A program made the translations under genes and the position numbers. Below are positions 16,206 through 25,220 of a DNA stretch of 53,982 nucleotides, piece by piece. Source of the stretch: an uncultured Clostridia bacterium (GTDB lineage Bacteria; Bacillota; Clostridia; TANB77; UBA1234); NCBI GenBank assembly GCA_947164995.1, contig CAMUYU010000004.1, forward strand, positions 1-53,982, written 5' to 3'. Below the pieces are notes generated by a model that saw only the letters and a program-made list of their open reading frames with translations, made no database searches and had not been told where the DNA came from. The number at the start of each line of letters is the position of its first letter. Positions within the stretch are counted from its first letter, which is position 1.

Positions 16206-17969
16206 TTATTTCTCTAATACTGCTTTTATTCTTCTAATACCAGATGAAACAGCTTCTTCTTTTTTTATCTTAAAGTGTCCCATATCTCCAGTATGTTCTA
16301 CGTGAGGTCCTCCACAAATTTCTTTTGAGAAATCTCCAATTGTATATACTTTTACTTTATCACCATATTTATTTTCAAATAAACCTGTTGCACCTGATTC
16401 TCTAGCTTCTTCTAAAGTCATTTCTTCACATGTTACTTTTAAATCTCTTTGAATTTGTTCGTTAACAATATCTTCTACTTTTTGCAATTCTTCTGGTGTA
16501 AGTTTAGTTGGATTTGCAAAGTCAAAACGTAATCTTTCAGCCGTTAAGTTAGAACCTTTTTGTGTTGCATGTGGTCCTAATACTATTTGTAATGCTTTGT
16601 GAAGCAAGTGTGTGGCTGTATGATAAGCTGTTGTTTGCTCACTATGGTCTGCTAAACCACCTTTAAATTTTTGTTCTGCTCCAGCTCTTGATTTTTCCTG
16701 ATGCTCTTTAAATAATTCATTAAATGCATCCATATCTATTGTCATATCGTTTTCTTTTGCAAGCTCATCTGTAATTTCTGGTGGGAAACCAAATGTGTCA
16801 TATAGTCTAAATACAACATCACCTGGAAGTTTAGTTACTCCTTGTTCTTTAAGTTTAGTAACATTTTTACTAAATTCTTTTTCACCATTTTCCAAAGTCT
16901 TAATAAATTTATCTTTTTCTGCAGTTATAACCTCGATAACAGTTGCTTTATTTTGAACTGTTTCAGGATACATTTCAAATAGAATTTTATCTATAAATGT
17001 TTCAATAAGTGTACCAATTTCAGTCGTATCTAATTCAATCTTTCTCATGTGACGAATTGCTCTTCTAAGTAATCTTCTTAAGATATAACCTTGGTCGACA
17101 TTTGAAGGACGGACTCCATCAATTATCATAAAGATAGATGTTCTTAAATGGTCAGCAATTATTCTTGCGCTTTGTTCATTTGAATTTTTAGCAAGTTCAT
17201 TAATCTTATTAATTTCAGCTTCAAAAAGTTCTGTCTCATATACAGATTTTTTGCCTTCCAAAAGGCCAATAACACGCTCTAATCCCATACCTGTATCAAC
17301 GTTCTTTTGCTTTAATGGTTCATATTTACCATCTTTTGTTTTGTTGTATTGCATGAAAACGTTGTTCCATATTTCAAGATATTTTCCACAGCTACAAGAA
17401 GGATCACAATTTGGTCCACAAGCTTCTTTTCCTGTGTCGAAAAAGATTTCTGTATCTGGGCCACAAGGACCTGTTTCACCAGCAGGGCCCCACCAGTTGT
17501 GCTTTCTACCTAGGAAATAAATTCTTTCTCTTGGAATGCCAGCATCGATCCAAAGTGAAGCTGCTTCTTCATCTCTAGGAATGCCTTCTTCTCCTTCAAA
17601 GCATGTAACTGATATTTTATTCATGTCAAATCCTAGTCTTTTTTCAAGAAGTTCATAACTCATAGAGATAGCTTCTTTTTTGAAGTAATCTCCCAATGAC
17701 CAGTTTCCAAGCATCTCAAAAAATGTAAGGTGGCTTGAGTCTCCAACATCTTCTATATCACCTGTTCTAATACATTTTTGATAGTCTGTAAGACGTGTAC
17801 CTTGTGGATGTGGCTCACCTAGTAAATATGGTACAAGTGGGTGCATACCAGCAGTAGTAAATAGTACTGTTGGGTCGTTTTCTGGAACTACTGGCGCACT
17901 AGGAATTTCTTTATGTCCATGTTCTTTAAAATATTCAATAAATTTTCTTCTTAATTCAAAAGCTGTCAT
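16206..17969 (-). CDS. alaS: Alanyl-tRNA synthetase, unusually short form
   Basis: A class II synthetase charging tRNA-Ala, with an editing domain that removes mischarged Ser and Gly. The start MTAFELRRKFIEYFKEHGH and TTAGMHPLVPYLLG are typical of the catalytic domain. The editing domain shows HTATHLLHKAL (HxxxH) and EICGGPHVEH (CxxxH), which together hold zinc. The protein is 587 residues against about 870-880 normally. It stops right after SSGIRRIKAVLEK, so the whole C-Ala dimerisation part is missing. The linker before HTATHLLH is also very short, so the beta-barrel that usually starts the editing module is absent. I chose the ATG at 17969 with AAAGGGG upstream; an earlier frame start at 18008 has no binding site. 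The next gene begins 22 bases later, so this is not a recent break. Confidence 0.93.
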   Translation of the reverse strand: MTAFELRRKFIEYFKEHGHKEIPSAPVVPENDPTVLFTTAGMHPLVPYLLGEPHPQGTRLTDYQKCIRTGDIEDVGDSSHLTFFEMLGNWSLGDYFKKEAISMSYELLEKRLGFDMNKISVTCFEGEEGIPRDEEAASLWIDAGIPRERIYFLGRKHNWWGPAGETGPCGPDTEIFFDTGKEACGPNCDPSCSCGKYLEIWNNVFMQYNKTKDGKYEPLKQKNVDTGMGLERVIGLLEGKKSVYETELFEAEINKINELAKNSNEQSARIIADHLRTSIFMIIDGVRPSNVDQGYILRRLLRRAIRHMRKIELDTTEIGTLIETFIDKILFEMYPETVQNKATVIEVITAEKDKFIKTLENGEKEFSKNVTKLKEQGVTKLPGDVVFRLYDTFGFPPEITDELAKENDMTIDMDAFNELFKEHQEKSRAGAEQKFKGGLADHSEQTTAYHTATHLLHKALQIVLGPHATQKGSNLTAERLRFDFANPTKLTPEELQKVEDIVNEQIQRDLKVTCEEMTLEEARESGATGLFENKYGDKVKVYTIGDFSKEICGGPHVEHTGDMGHFKIKKEEAVSSGIRRIKAVLEK

Positions 17970-18008
17970 TTTTATTTCCCCTTTATTTTGAATTTTCCAT
18001 AATTGCAA

Positions 18009-18037
18009 ATTTTACTACAAAAATCCTTATTTTGCAA
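18009..18037 (-). promoter_or_regulatory. Promoter of the alaS operon
   Basis: On the minus strand, TTGCAA (18032-18037) and TAAAAT (18009-18014) are spaced by 17 bases. The promoter lies just after the FAD oxidoreductase stop codon. Confidence 0.6.
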
Positions 18038-18040
18038 TAC

Positions 18041-20086
18041 TTATAGCTTTTCTCTTACTATAAAATCTTTAAATCCTATAAGTATTTCATATACTCTCGA
18101 AGTGGTTAAATCTTCCGTACTTTGAGGCACTACAATATTTAAAAAGTTTTCTATATCTTCTTTTTTGCCTTCATCATCAATTTTGTATGTTGTAATATCA
18201 TAAATAATCTCTTTGATTCTATTAGGTGTAATCTTTCTATCTTGTGGAATATCTAGCAAATTAATGTGGTCTGTATTCCAAAGTTCTTCTCTTATAAAAC
18301 TTCTCTTTAAATAAGTTTTTGTAAGTACTATAAACTCGCTTTCTGACATTATTTTATTTGCATCAAATTGATTATTGTACCCTAAAGATAATAACCCTAA
18401 TTCTGTCATTTCAATAATTTTTGAATAATTCCTATCTGTTTTATCTATAACTGGTTTTGATTCTTTACTTATAACTCCACCTGTTATTGTTATTTTATTT
18501 TGTAAGTCTGTCATATAATTTGTAGTGTTATATATTTCTTGGAATGAAACATTTCTTTGCTTTGATAAAAGTGCCGCCATTGCTCCAGCTTCTGCAAGTG
18601 ACATTCCAGTTGGAACAACTCTTGCAGAGCCTGCTGCTATCGAAGAATATGAAGCACATCTGCTACACGTTAATAAATTTGAATAACCTTGCGGTATAAC
18701 ACATCCAAAAGGAATAAAGTACTGCTTTGGATTTGCTATTATATAACCCCAATCATAAATACTTGTTGTTTGAACATCAATTGGATATGAACCCATAGCA
18801 ACATCTTTTGATGAACGTCTTGAAAGTAAAATATCTTCAACAGTTAATTTTTGTTCTCCCACAATATGTCTTGTTTCTCTTACATAAAGCTCATCTGCAA
18901 CACCTGCAAATTTTGCTTTTTCAAAGCCAGGAACATTATCTATTAAAAACTTTGAAAAACTTTCCGCTTCTTTTTTACTCTTTTTATATGCAGTTTGTTT
19001 TTGATTTTCATCTAATGTATTTACTTCCATTACTTGCAATGCATTGATTAGTATGCTTCCATCATTTTGTTTTCCAATATTTAAGGCTTTAAGTCTAAAA
19101 TGCGGTTGTGTAGGAACATATTGTTTTGTAAATTCACCAAATGCCCATATTGCTTCATCATTATATCCACTAACAGATGATGGATTTTTATCTATGTAAT
19201 CAGTCATTTCTTTCCAATTAACATTTTCCATTTTTATAACTAGAGTTGCTGACATTGATCTATTCTTCTCGTTGATATCTTCCCAACCTATTGTATATTT
19301 CGCTCCTGCAGCAACTGTAATATCTGCATCTTCAGTACAATCAATATAATTAAGTGCACTATACTTTTTGCCATCAATCATGACATACTTAATTGTTCTA
19401 TATTCGTCATCACTTAATACTTCACCAGATTTTAATTTAAGTGCGGGGTCATCTATATATATTTCAATATCTTTTGCGTTATACATTGTCTTAAGATTTT
19501 TTTCAGCTTTTATCATGTTGTTAAGAACTTTTTTACATGTTTCAACATCAAAAGTATTTCTACTTCCAATTTTTTCATAGAATTCTTTAAAAATACCACC
19601 GTTTAGTATTTCACCATTAGTTCCTGTATTCATATCTATTGTATTTAACATTCCGTAAGTAAATAAGCCACCAGGACCATCTTTATCTTCAACTAATAGT
19701 GTTTTAAGTCCAACTCTACTTGCCGCTACTGCTGCCGCAATTCCTTCTGGCTCAGCTCCAAACACAATTAAGTCAAATGTTTCTTTTGGTTTAACTGTAT
19801 CAAGGCTTGGCTCAACTTTAATTTCTTCTTGAACAATTGCCGTTTCAGAAGCTATTTGCGTAAGCTTTTCGCCACTTTCATCTATATATTTATCCTCTTC
19901 TTTCTCTTCTTCCTTAACTTCACCACTTGAAACTATTACTTCACCTGATTTTGAAGGCTTGTTGACAATTTCAGTTGGAGTATTCACAACAATATTTTCT
20001 TCTTTTGTCATTTGATATACTAATGCACTTGCAAGAGCAATTACCAAAAGTATTAAAACAAAAATAATAGCTGTAGTTTTCTTCAT
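18041..20086 (-). CDS. Membrane-anchored FAD-dependent oxidoreductase
   Basis: A 681-residue protein of the FAD_oxidored type. An N-terminal membrane helix or signal anchor (TTAIIFVLILLVIALASALV) is followed by an acidic Ser/Glu/Lys linker to about residue 100. The FAD-binding start is FDLIVFGAEPEGIAAAVAAS, then VGLKTLLVEDKDGPGGLFT; the dinucleotide motif is in the GxxPxG form of this family. YIDCTEDADITVAAGAKY is another family block. The last 130 residues include ELGLLSLGYNNQFDANKIMS and a second similar unit, which look like degenerate SLH repeats. That would fit an enzyme outside the membrane. AAGGAG precedes the ATG. The substrate is unknown. Confidence 0.8.
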   Translation of the reverse strand: MKKTTAIIFVLILLVIALASALVYQMTKEENIVVNTPTEIVNKPSKSGEVIVSSGEVKEEEKEEDKYIDESGEKLTQIASETAIVQEEIKVEPSLDTVKPKETFDLIVFGAEPEGIAAAVAASRVGLKTLLVEDKDGPGGLFTYGMLNTIDMNTGTNGEILNGGIFKEFYEKIGSRNTFDVETCKKVLNNMIKAEKNLKTMYNAKDIEIYIDDPALKLKSGEVLSDDEYRTIKYVMIDGKKYSALNYIDCTEDADITVAAGAKYTIGWEDINEKNRSMSATLVIKMENVNWKEMTDYIDKNPSSVSGYNDEAIWAFGEFTKQYVPTQPHFRLKALNIGKQNDGSILINALQVMEVNTLDENQKQTAYKKSKKEAESFSKFLIDNVPGFEKAKFAGVADELYVRETRHIVGEQKLTVEDILLSRRSSKDVAMGSYPIDVQTTSIYDWGYIIANPKQYFIPFGCVIPQGYSNLLTCSRCASYSSIAAGSARVVPTGMSLAEAGAMAALLSKQRNVSFQEIYNTTNYMTDLQNKITITGGVISKESKPVIDKTDRNYSKIIEMTELGLLSLGYNNQFDANKIMSESEFIVLTKTYLKRSFIREELWNTDHINLLDIPQDRKITPNRIKEIIYDITTYKIDDEGKKEDIENFLNIVVPQSTEDLTTSRVYEILIGFKDFIVREKL

Positions 20087-20132
20087 ATTTTCAACTCCTT
20101 AAAAATAATCATAATAATTATACGTTTTTGGT

Positions 20133-20161
20133 TTTATTATATCAATAAAATATGGTATAAT
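20133..20161 (+). promoter_or_regulatory. Possible promoter of the tagA-like gene
   Basis: TATAAT (20156-20161) stands 45 bases before the start codon. The -35 at 20133-20138 (TTTATT) is weak at a 17-base spacing. Confidence 0.4.
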
Positions 20162-20205
20162 TTCTCTAGTTAAAGGATTCAATCCCTACGGAAATGAGGT
20201 ATTTT

Positions 20206-20955
20206 ATGGATAAAGTTGAAGTATTAGGTGTTTATTTTGATAATGTAAATATGACAGAGGCTGTAGAAAGATGCGAGCATATGCTAAATGGTGAAAAAGC
20301 TAATCTTTTGGTAACGCCTAATCCAGAAATTGTAATGAAAGCAAAAGAAGATAGTGAATATAAAGATATTATTAATAATCGTGCATCCCTAGTTATCCCC
20401 GATGGAATAGGAATTATTAAAGGGGCAAAAATTTTAGATACTCCTCTTAAGGAACGTGTTGCTGGATACGATTTAATATGTAACTTATTAGAAAAATATA
20501 AAAATGGTGAAAAGACATTTTATTTTTGGGGTAGCAAACCTGGTGTTGCAGATATTGCAAAGCAAAAATGTGAAGAGAAATATCCCAATATTAAAATAGT
20601 AGGAACTGACGACGGCTTTTTTGATGATGCAAAAAAAGAACAAATAATAAATAAAATTTCAGAATTAAAACCAGATATTCTTCTTGTCGGAATTGGATTT
20701 CCAAAACAAGAAAAACTAATTAATAGTTTATTAGATAAAAACATTTTCAAACTTGCGATTGGTTGTGGTGGTTCAATTGATGTACTTTCTGGAACAGTTA
20801 AACGTGCTCCAAAACTATTTATAAAACTTCATATTGAATGGAGTTGGAGATTAATAAAGCAACCTTCTAGAATAGGCAGAATGATGGTGCTTCCAAAGTT
20901 TTTAAGTGAAGTAAAAAAAGAAGCAAAAGCAAAGAAAAAAGGTTCAAGCAAATAG
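20206..20955 (+). CDS. WecG/TagA/CpsF family glycosyltransferase (GT26)
   Basis: A 249-residue glycosyltransferase. TagA-type members add N-acetylmannosamine to undecaprenyl-PP-GlcNAc to make the linkage unit of wall teichoic acid or secondary cell-wall polymer. Family blocks seen are NPEIVMKAKED, PDGIGIIKGAKIL with RVAGYDL, FYFWGSKPGVAD, LLVGIGFPKQEK and IGCGGSIDVLSGTVKRAP. I chose the ATG at 20206, six bases after GAGG; an ATG at 20194 overlaps that site. It is a single gene. The sequence encoding its last residues forms one arm of its own terminator. Together with csaB in this window it points to a pyruvylated wall polymer. Confidence 0.9.
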   Translation: MDKVEVLGVYFDNVNMTEAVERCEHMLNGEKANLLVTPNPEIVMKAKEDSEYKDIINNRASLVIPDGIGIIKGAKILDTPLKERVAGYDLICNLLEKYKNGEKTFYFWGSKPGVADIAKQKCEEKYPNIKIVGTDDGFFDDAKKEQIINKISELKPDILLVGIGFPKQEKLINSLLDKNIFKLAIGCGGSIDVLSGTVKRAPKLFIKLHIEWSWRLIKQPSRIGRMMVLPKFLSEVKKEAKAKKKGSSK

Positions 20956-20970
20956 CTTGAACCTTTTTAT
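20937..20970. terminator. Bidirectional terminator overlapping the tagA-like stop codon
   Basis: The stem GGTTCAAGC / GCTTGAACC (20941-20949, 20955-20963) has the loop AAATA, and the stop codon TAG spans the loop-stem junction. A-runs lie on the left and T-runs on the right, so it also serves the converging short phosphorylase gene. Confidence 0.87.
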
Positions 20971-20986
20971 TTTTAGAAATTATTAA

Positions 20987-22639
20987 TTAATATTTTCCTT
21001 TAGGATAAGGAGCATTATAGAGATATCTATAATAATCTCTTACCATTCTGTCTGTGGAGCACTCTTCATAAGCGGTATAAATAGAACTAAACATCATATC
21101 AGTCCAAAGATCTTTGTCGTTATAACTAGGCAAAACTTTTTCTTCAAGAACTCTATAAAGATATTGTGCATCTACACTCTTGTCGTGAGATTTAGTTTCT
21201 CCAATAATCCAACCATTTACGGCATATCTGCAACTCTTGTACCACCAGCCATCAGCAGTAGAAAGGTTAAGTACACCATTACATGCTGCCTTCATACCTG
21301 ATGTTGAGCAAGCTTCAAGAGGAATTTCAGGGTTACCGAGCCAAACATCGCAACCCTTGGTCATAAGTCCAGCAATTTCTACATCATAGTTCTGAAGGAA
21401 AACAACATTTTGAGGATATCTTTGTGTCATCTCAAAAAGTCGCATCAAAATAGCTTTACTATTAAAATCTTTAGGATGAGTTTTTCCAGAGAAAATGATT
21501 TGGAAATTGTGTTCTCTAATGAGTCTTTCGAATCTTGCAATATCTTCAAAAATAAGATCTGCTCTCTTGTACTGAATAACACGTCTTGCAAAGCCTACAA
21601 TAATAGAATCTTTATTAAGCGTTACACCATTTCTTTTTTGAACTTCTTCAATAAGTTTTTCTTTATTCTTATCATGGTAAAATCTAAGCATCTGCGTGTT
21701 ACCAAGTTCGTATGCTTTTCGAATATTTTTATCTTGCCAATACTCAATATCTACACCATTATCGATGTACATGATAGGGCATGCACCAGAAACATGGCTC
21801 CAAAGCTCATGAGACGTAGACTGGTGACGAAGTGCAACTGCGTTTGCAATCTTAGAAAGTCTAAGAGCTGCAGTCGTAGAACCAAACATGGTTCCTGTAT
21901 CATCTCCACCAATTGCTTTAAGTTCGTCATAACTTAAGTCAAGGTTTGCACCAAGTTTCATAATCATGTCGATAGGACGACTCTTATTTCCTGCCCAAAT
22001 AGGTGTATGAGTAGTGAAAACAGTCTTTTCTTTAACCATCTGCCAAGCGGTGTTAAAATCATGTCCATTCTTTTTGTAATCAGAAATAAGCTTAAGGGCA
22101 GCAAAAACACCATGGCCTTCGTTTAAATGAAGAACATCAAAAGGATAATTAAGCTTTTCACAAATACCTATTGAAGCAACTCCAAGAAGTACTTCTTGCA
22201 TAAGTCTTTGAGCTTCACCATCATATCCACCTACACCATTTTCACCATAAAGGTTATTAGTGATGTAAGCAAAATCTCCGTTTTCGGGAAGAAAAGAATC
22301 TACACCATAGCAATTGGAAAGAGTCTTGTGTTTCCAAATCTTAACTTTAAGTTGTCTTTGCAAAAGTGGAACATCTAATACTATACCAGTATATAAGTAG
22401 TCATCTTCAAACCTTTGTTCAGGATATTCATCGATGACTCCATCTTTTGTAACGGTTTGACGCACATAACCATTCTTATAGATAGGGGTAACAGCCAAAA
22501 AAGATGCTCCCAACCGATTCATGGTTCGAGTTGTGTCCCCATAAAGAGCCCCAAGTCCACCAGAATAGTTTCTACCACCTGCCGTTGTCTCCATGCAAAC
22601 GGAAAGCACCCGTTTGCTATTCAACAGTGAAGAACTCAC
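20987..22639 (-). CDS. glgP: Alpha-glucan (glycogen) phosphorylase, short form (GT35)
   Basis: A 550-residue PLP-dependent phosphorylase that releases glucose 1-phosphate from alpha-1,4-glucan. N-terminal blocks are ETTAGGRNYSGGLGALYGDT and LHLNEGHGVFAAL. The PLP-lysine site is TSGMKAACNGVLNLSTADGWW. It is shorter than the 854-residue paralog at 35411 and lacks that protein's N-terminal DUF3417-like part. I chose GTG at 22639, seven bases after AAAGGAGG; the TTG at 22657 is upstream of that site. Hand counts of four 60-base lines (21301-21360, 21781-21840, 22501-22620) give about 48-52% GC, against about 25-30% in the neighbouring GT4 and long phosphorylase genes. This suggests transfer from another genome. 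Confidence 0.9.
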   Translation of the reverse strand: MSSSLLNSKRVLSVCMETTAGGRNYSGGLGALYGDTTRTMNRLGASFLAVTPIYKNGYVRQTVTKDGVIDEYPEQRFEDDYLYTGIVLDVPLLQRQLKVKIWKHKTLSNCYGVDSFLPENGDFAYITNNLYGENGVGGYDGEAQRLMQEVLLGVASIGICEKLNYPFDVLHLNEGHGVFAALKLISDYKKNGHDFNTAWQMVKEKTVFTTHTPIWAGNKSRPIDMIMKLGANLDLSYDELKAIGGDDTGTMFGSTTAALRLSKIANAVALRHQSTSHELWSHVSGACPIMYIDNGVDIEYWQDKNIRKAYELGNTQMLRFYHDKNKEKLIEEVQKRNGVTLNKDSIIVGFARRVIQYKRADLIFEDIARFERLIREHNFQIIFSGKTHPKDFNSKAILMRLFEMTQRYPQNVVFLQNYDVEIAGLMTKGCDVWLGNPEIPLEACSTSGMKAACNGVLNLSTADGWWYKSCRYAVNGWIIGETKSHDKSVDAQYLYRVLEEKVLPSYNDKDLWTDMMFSSIYTAYEECSTDRMVRDYYRYLYNAPYPKGKY

Positions 22640-22716
22640 GTTGAATCCTCCTTTCAAAATATAAAGTGTCTATATAAATTAGCACACCTTGATGTTAAAG
22701 TCAACACCACTAAATG

Positions 22717-22772
22717 AAAAAGGCAATATAAAATTGCCTCCAAAAAAGAAAGACGGGCATTGCCCGTCTTTT
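22717..22772 (-). terminator. Terminator of the GT4 gene
   Basis: Two hairpins are seen. AAGACGGGCA / TGCCCGTCTT (22749-22770) is followed on the minus strand by TTCTTTTTT and is the main terminator. AGGCAAT / ATTGCCT (22721-22727, 22733-22739) comes next as a likely backup. Confidence 0.82.
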
Positions 22773-22784
22773 ATTAATCAATAA

Positions 22785-24137
22785 TTAGTTATTTAATGCT
22801 TTCTTTAATTTTCTTAATGGATTTGCTGGAATTCTATCTCTAATTTCACTATCTGTAGTAGATGTAGTAATTGTGTTATCTTCCATTGCAACAAGTGGAG
22901 CTTCTGCTGAAAGCTTTTCGTTTTCAATTTTACTTTCTTCAAATTTAACTTTAACAGCTTGAGCTTTTGCTTCTTTAATTGTTTCTTTATATACATCCAT
23001 AGTCTTCTTTGCAATTACATCCCAGTTGTACTCAGTAACAACTTTTTCATGAGCATTCTTTGCAATTTGTTTGCATAAATCTTGGTTGAATAAAACTTCT
23101 AGAATTGAATCAGCTAAACTATTGCAATTTCCAGCATAAGATTTCATTCCATCGATACCATGAGAAACTATTTCATTTAATCCACCTGTATCAGAAACAA
23201 CTGTAGCAGCACCTGCTAGCATTCCTTCTAGAGCAACTATACCAAATGGCTCATATAAACTTGGGAATACTGCAACATCAATTGCTTTATACATCTTTGT
23301 AATTTGAACATCATTTAGATATCCTGTAAAGTATACTCTATTTGAAATTCCAAGTCTTTCTGCTTGTGCTTTTAAATCGTCTAGACAAGGGCCACGACCT
23401 GCAATTACAAATTTAACATCATTATAATTTTGTAAAATTTTAGGAGCAGCATCAAGTAAAACTTGAATACCTTTTTCATATACTATACGTCCAGCAAAGA
23501 AAACAATTTTTTCATTATCTGAAGCATAATTTCTACGAAAATCCCAATCTCTCTCTTTACCATCAAATTTATTTATGTTAATTCCATTTGGAACTACGTG
23601 AATATTTTCAAATGGTTTTCCAAATAAATTTCTAATTTCGTATTTCATGTACATACTGTTACAAATAACATTTGATGCTTCATATGTAAGAAGCCATTCA
23701 ACGTCGTTAACATAACCTTGGTTTTTGTCATGAATACCTTTATTTCTTCCACTTTCTGTAGCATGTATTGTAGCAACAAGAGGAATTTTATATGAGTTTT
23801 TAAGCGTTCTTGCAGAATATGCAACAAGCCAATCATGTGCATGGATAACATCAAATTTTCCAAACTTTTTGATGACATCTGCTGCCTTTTCAATTACGCA
23901 AAAATTAAATTGCATAACCCAATCTATAAGATTGTTGGCATTAATTGGATAAGTTTCAATTCTATGAACAAAAACTTCTCCATCTTTTTCAAATTCTTTT
24001 GTATTTCCCTCTTTATATGTGATGACATGAACTTCATGACCTTGTTTTGCAAAAACATGTGATAGATCATGAACAACCCTTGCAATACCACCAACTATTC
24101 TTGGTGGGTATTCCCAAGTAAGCATCATAATTCTCAT
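22785..24137 (-). CDS. GT4 family glycosyltransferase, probable glycogen synthase-like
   Basis: A 450-residue GT-B glycosyltransferase. The N-terminal domain starts LTWEYPPRIVGGIARVVHDL and includes VIHAHDWLVAYSA. The C-terminal domain has FFAGRIVYEKGIQVLLDAA and the GT4 acidic motif FPSLYEPFGIVALEGMLAG, whose E-x7-E holds the nucleotide sugar. The last 50 residues are a low-complexity tail. It lies head-to-head with a DUF4912 and a GH57 branching-enzyme gene and next to a phosphorylase, so a role in alpha-glucan synthesis is likely. The sugar donor (ADP- or UDP-glucose) is not shown by the sequence, and no glgC is in the window. AGGGGG precedes the ATG. Confidence 0.85.
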   Translation of the reverse strand: MRIMMLTWEYPPRIVGGIARVVHDLSHVFAKQGHEVHVITYKEGNTKEFEKDGEVFVHRIETYPINANNLIDWVMQFNFCVIEKAADVIKKFGKFDVIHAHDWLVAYSARTLKNSYKIPLVATIHATESGRNKGIHDKNQGYVNDVEWLLTYEASNVICNSMYMKYEIRNLFGKPFENIHVVPNGININKFDGKERDWDFRRNYASDNEKIVFFAGRIVYEKGIQVLLDAAPKILQNYNDVKFVIAGRGPCLDDLKAQAERLGISNRVYFTGYLNDVQITKMYKAIDVAVFPSLYEPFGIVALEGMLAGAATVVSDTGGLNEIVSHGIDGMKSYAGNCNSLADSILEVLFNQDLCKQIAKNAHEKVVTEYNWDVIAKKTMDVYKETIKEAKAQAVKVKFEESKIENEKLSAEAPLVAMEDNTITTSTTDSEIRDRIPANPLRKLKKALNN

Positions 24138-24641
24138 TTCGTTATTTCCCCCTATTTTTTCTTTTGATTTTTATTTAAAAAATTAATCTGCTAAAAAGTG
24201 GCATTTTTGAAAACTTTTTTCGAAAAAAAGTGACATGTAATATGCTATTTGTAGGCTTTTTATATACAAAAATTTCAAAGCAAATAAATTTCAAAAAAAA
24301 TAAAGTTTTTTCAAAAAAATGTTTAAAAATAATTGCTAATTTGATAAAATCTTTGTAGACAAAAATCTCATTTCCACTTTCCATAATCAATTGTATATAA
24401 TTATAATTTAGTTGTAAACAATTATTAAAAAATTTAAAATAATTGTAACTTTTGAAGAGATTTTGGTTTACATATTATGTTTTTAGAATGATAATTTACA
24501 AAAAAATTACAAATTTTAAAAAGTATTGTAAATGGCTTTTCACAAGAGTAAAATCTTATGTATTGGATATTAATGGGTGTATTTTGTTTTTTGGTCAAAA
24601 TACAGCTACTATTTTAACTAAAGAAAAGGGGGTTATGTAGC
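24138..24641. other. AT-rich divergent intergenic region of the polyglucose genes
   Basis: About 500 bases separate the GT4 gene (minus) from the DUF4912 gene (plus). It holds a plus-strand promoter candidate, TTGTAA (24412-24417) and TAAAAT (24435-24440) with 17-base spacing. An inverted repeat, ACAATTATT / AATAATTGT (24418-24426, 24438-24446), overlaps it. A direct repeat AAAAAGTGRCAT occurs at 24193-24204 and 24225-24236. A leader hairpin, GTATTTTG / CAAAATAC (24579-24586, 24596-24603), lies before the ribosome binding site. Two short open frames here (71 and 62 codons) lack convincing starts, and I do not call them genes. Confidence 0.45.
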
Positions 24642-25220
24642 GTGCAATTATTGAAATCAGAATACTATGAACTACCTACAAAATATAATCGTACAGTAAT
24701 TCGTTTGCTTGTGCAGTCGCCTACACGTATGTTTGCATACTGGGAAGTTTCTGAAGATACAATTAAAAATTTCAATAAGAACAATCCTAAATATGGGGAT
24801 TGTATTGCAGTGCTTAAAGTTACAAACCTTACTAAGAATTATTCTTACAACATTCCTGTCAATCCATATGCAGATAACTACTACATAGACGTTGACGATC
24901 CTGGATGTAAGTATCAAGTAGAACTTGGAAGAATGGCAAAGAAAAAATTTGTTAATTTATACACTTCAAATGTTGCTTCTGTTCCTTCTAACCATCCTGC
25001 TACTCCACTTAATGTTCTACAAGATGAGATTTTATTTGCTAATTATTTATGCATTGGAGACAAGCGTAAAATTAAACTTTATGGTGATAGAGAACAATAC
25101 AAATACTTTAACAATCAAAATCATACAGCATTCGAAAGAAAAAGATTTCTTGGAAGCTCAGAAAACGAATTTGGTTTTGAATTCCCTGGTAGCTCTGATC
25201 TTTCTATGCGATTATCATAA
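24642..25220 (+). CDS. DUF4912 domain protein
   Basis: A 192-residue protein of the DUF4912 family, whose members are often found beside alpha-glucan genes. The typical block is LLVQSPTRMFAYWEVSEDT near residues 23-41. YYIDVDDPGCKYQVELGRM lies in the middle; both suggest a beta-sandwich like a carbohydrate-binding module. There is no signal peptide. The start is GTG, nine bases after AAAGGGGG; an ATG at 24635 is followed at once by a stop. The gene is first in an operon with the GH57 gene but is separated from it by a hairpin terminator. The function is unknown; a glucan-binding or accessory role is inferred from context. Confidence 0.8.
   Translation: MQLLKSEYYELPTKYNRTVIRLLVQSPTRMFAYWEVSEDTIKNFNKNNPKYGDCIAVLKVTNLTKNYSYNIPVNPYADNYYIDVDDPGCKYQVELGRMAKKKFVNLYTSNVASVPSNHPATPLNVLQDEILFANYLCIGDKRKIKLYGDREQYKYFNNQNHTAFERKRFLGSSENEFGFEFPGSSDLSMRLS

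Noticed and set aside
24175-24390. A 71-codon minus-strand open frame in the intergenic region
   Set aside because: It is very AT-rich with Phe/Lys runs, has no ribosome binding site, and lies over repeats in a regulatory region.
24452-24640. A 62-codon plus-strand open frame before the DUF4912 gene
   Set aside because: It has no good ribosome binding site, ends within the DUF4912 ribosome binding site, and has a composition like non-coding leader.
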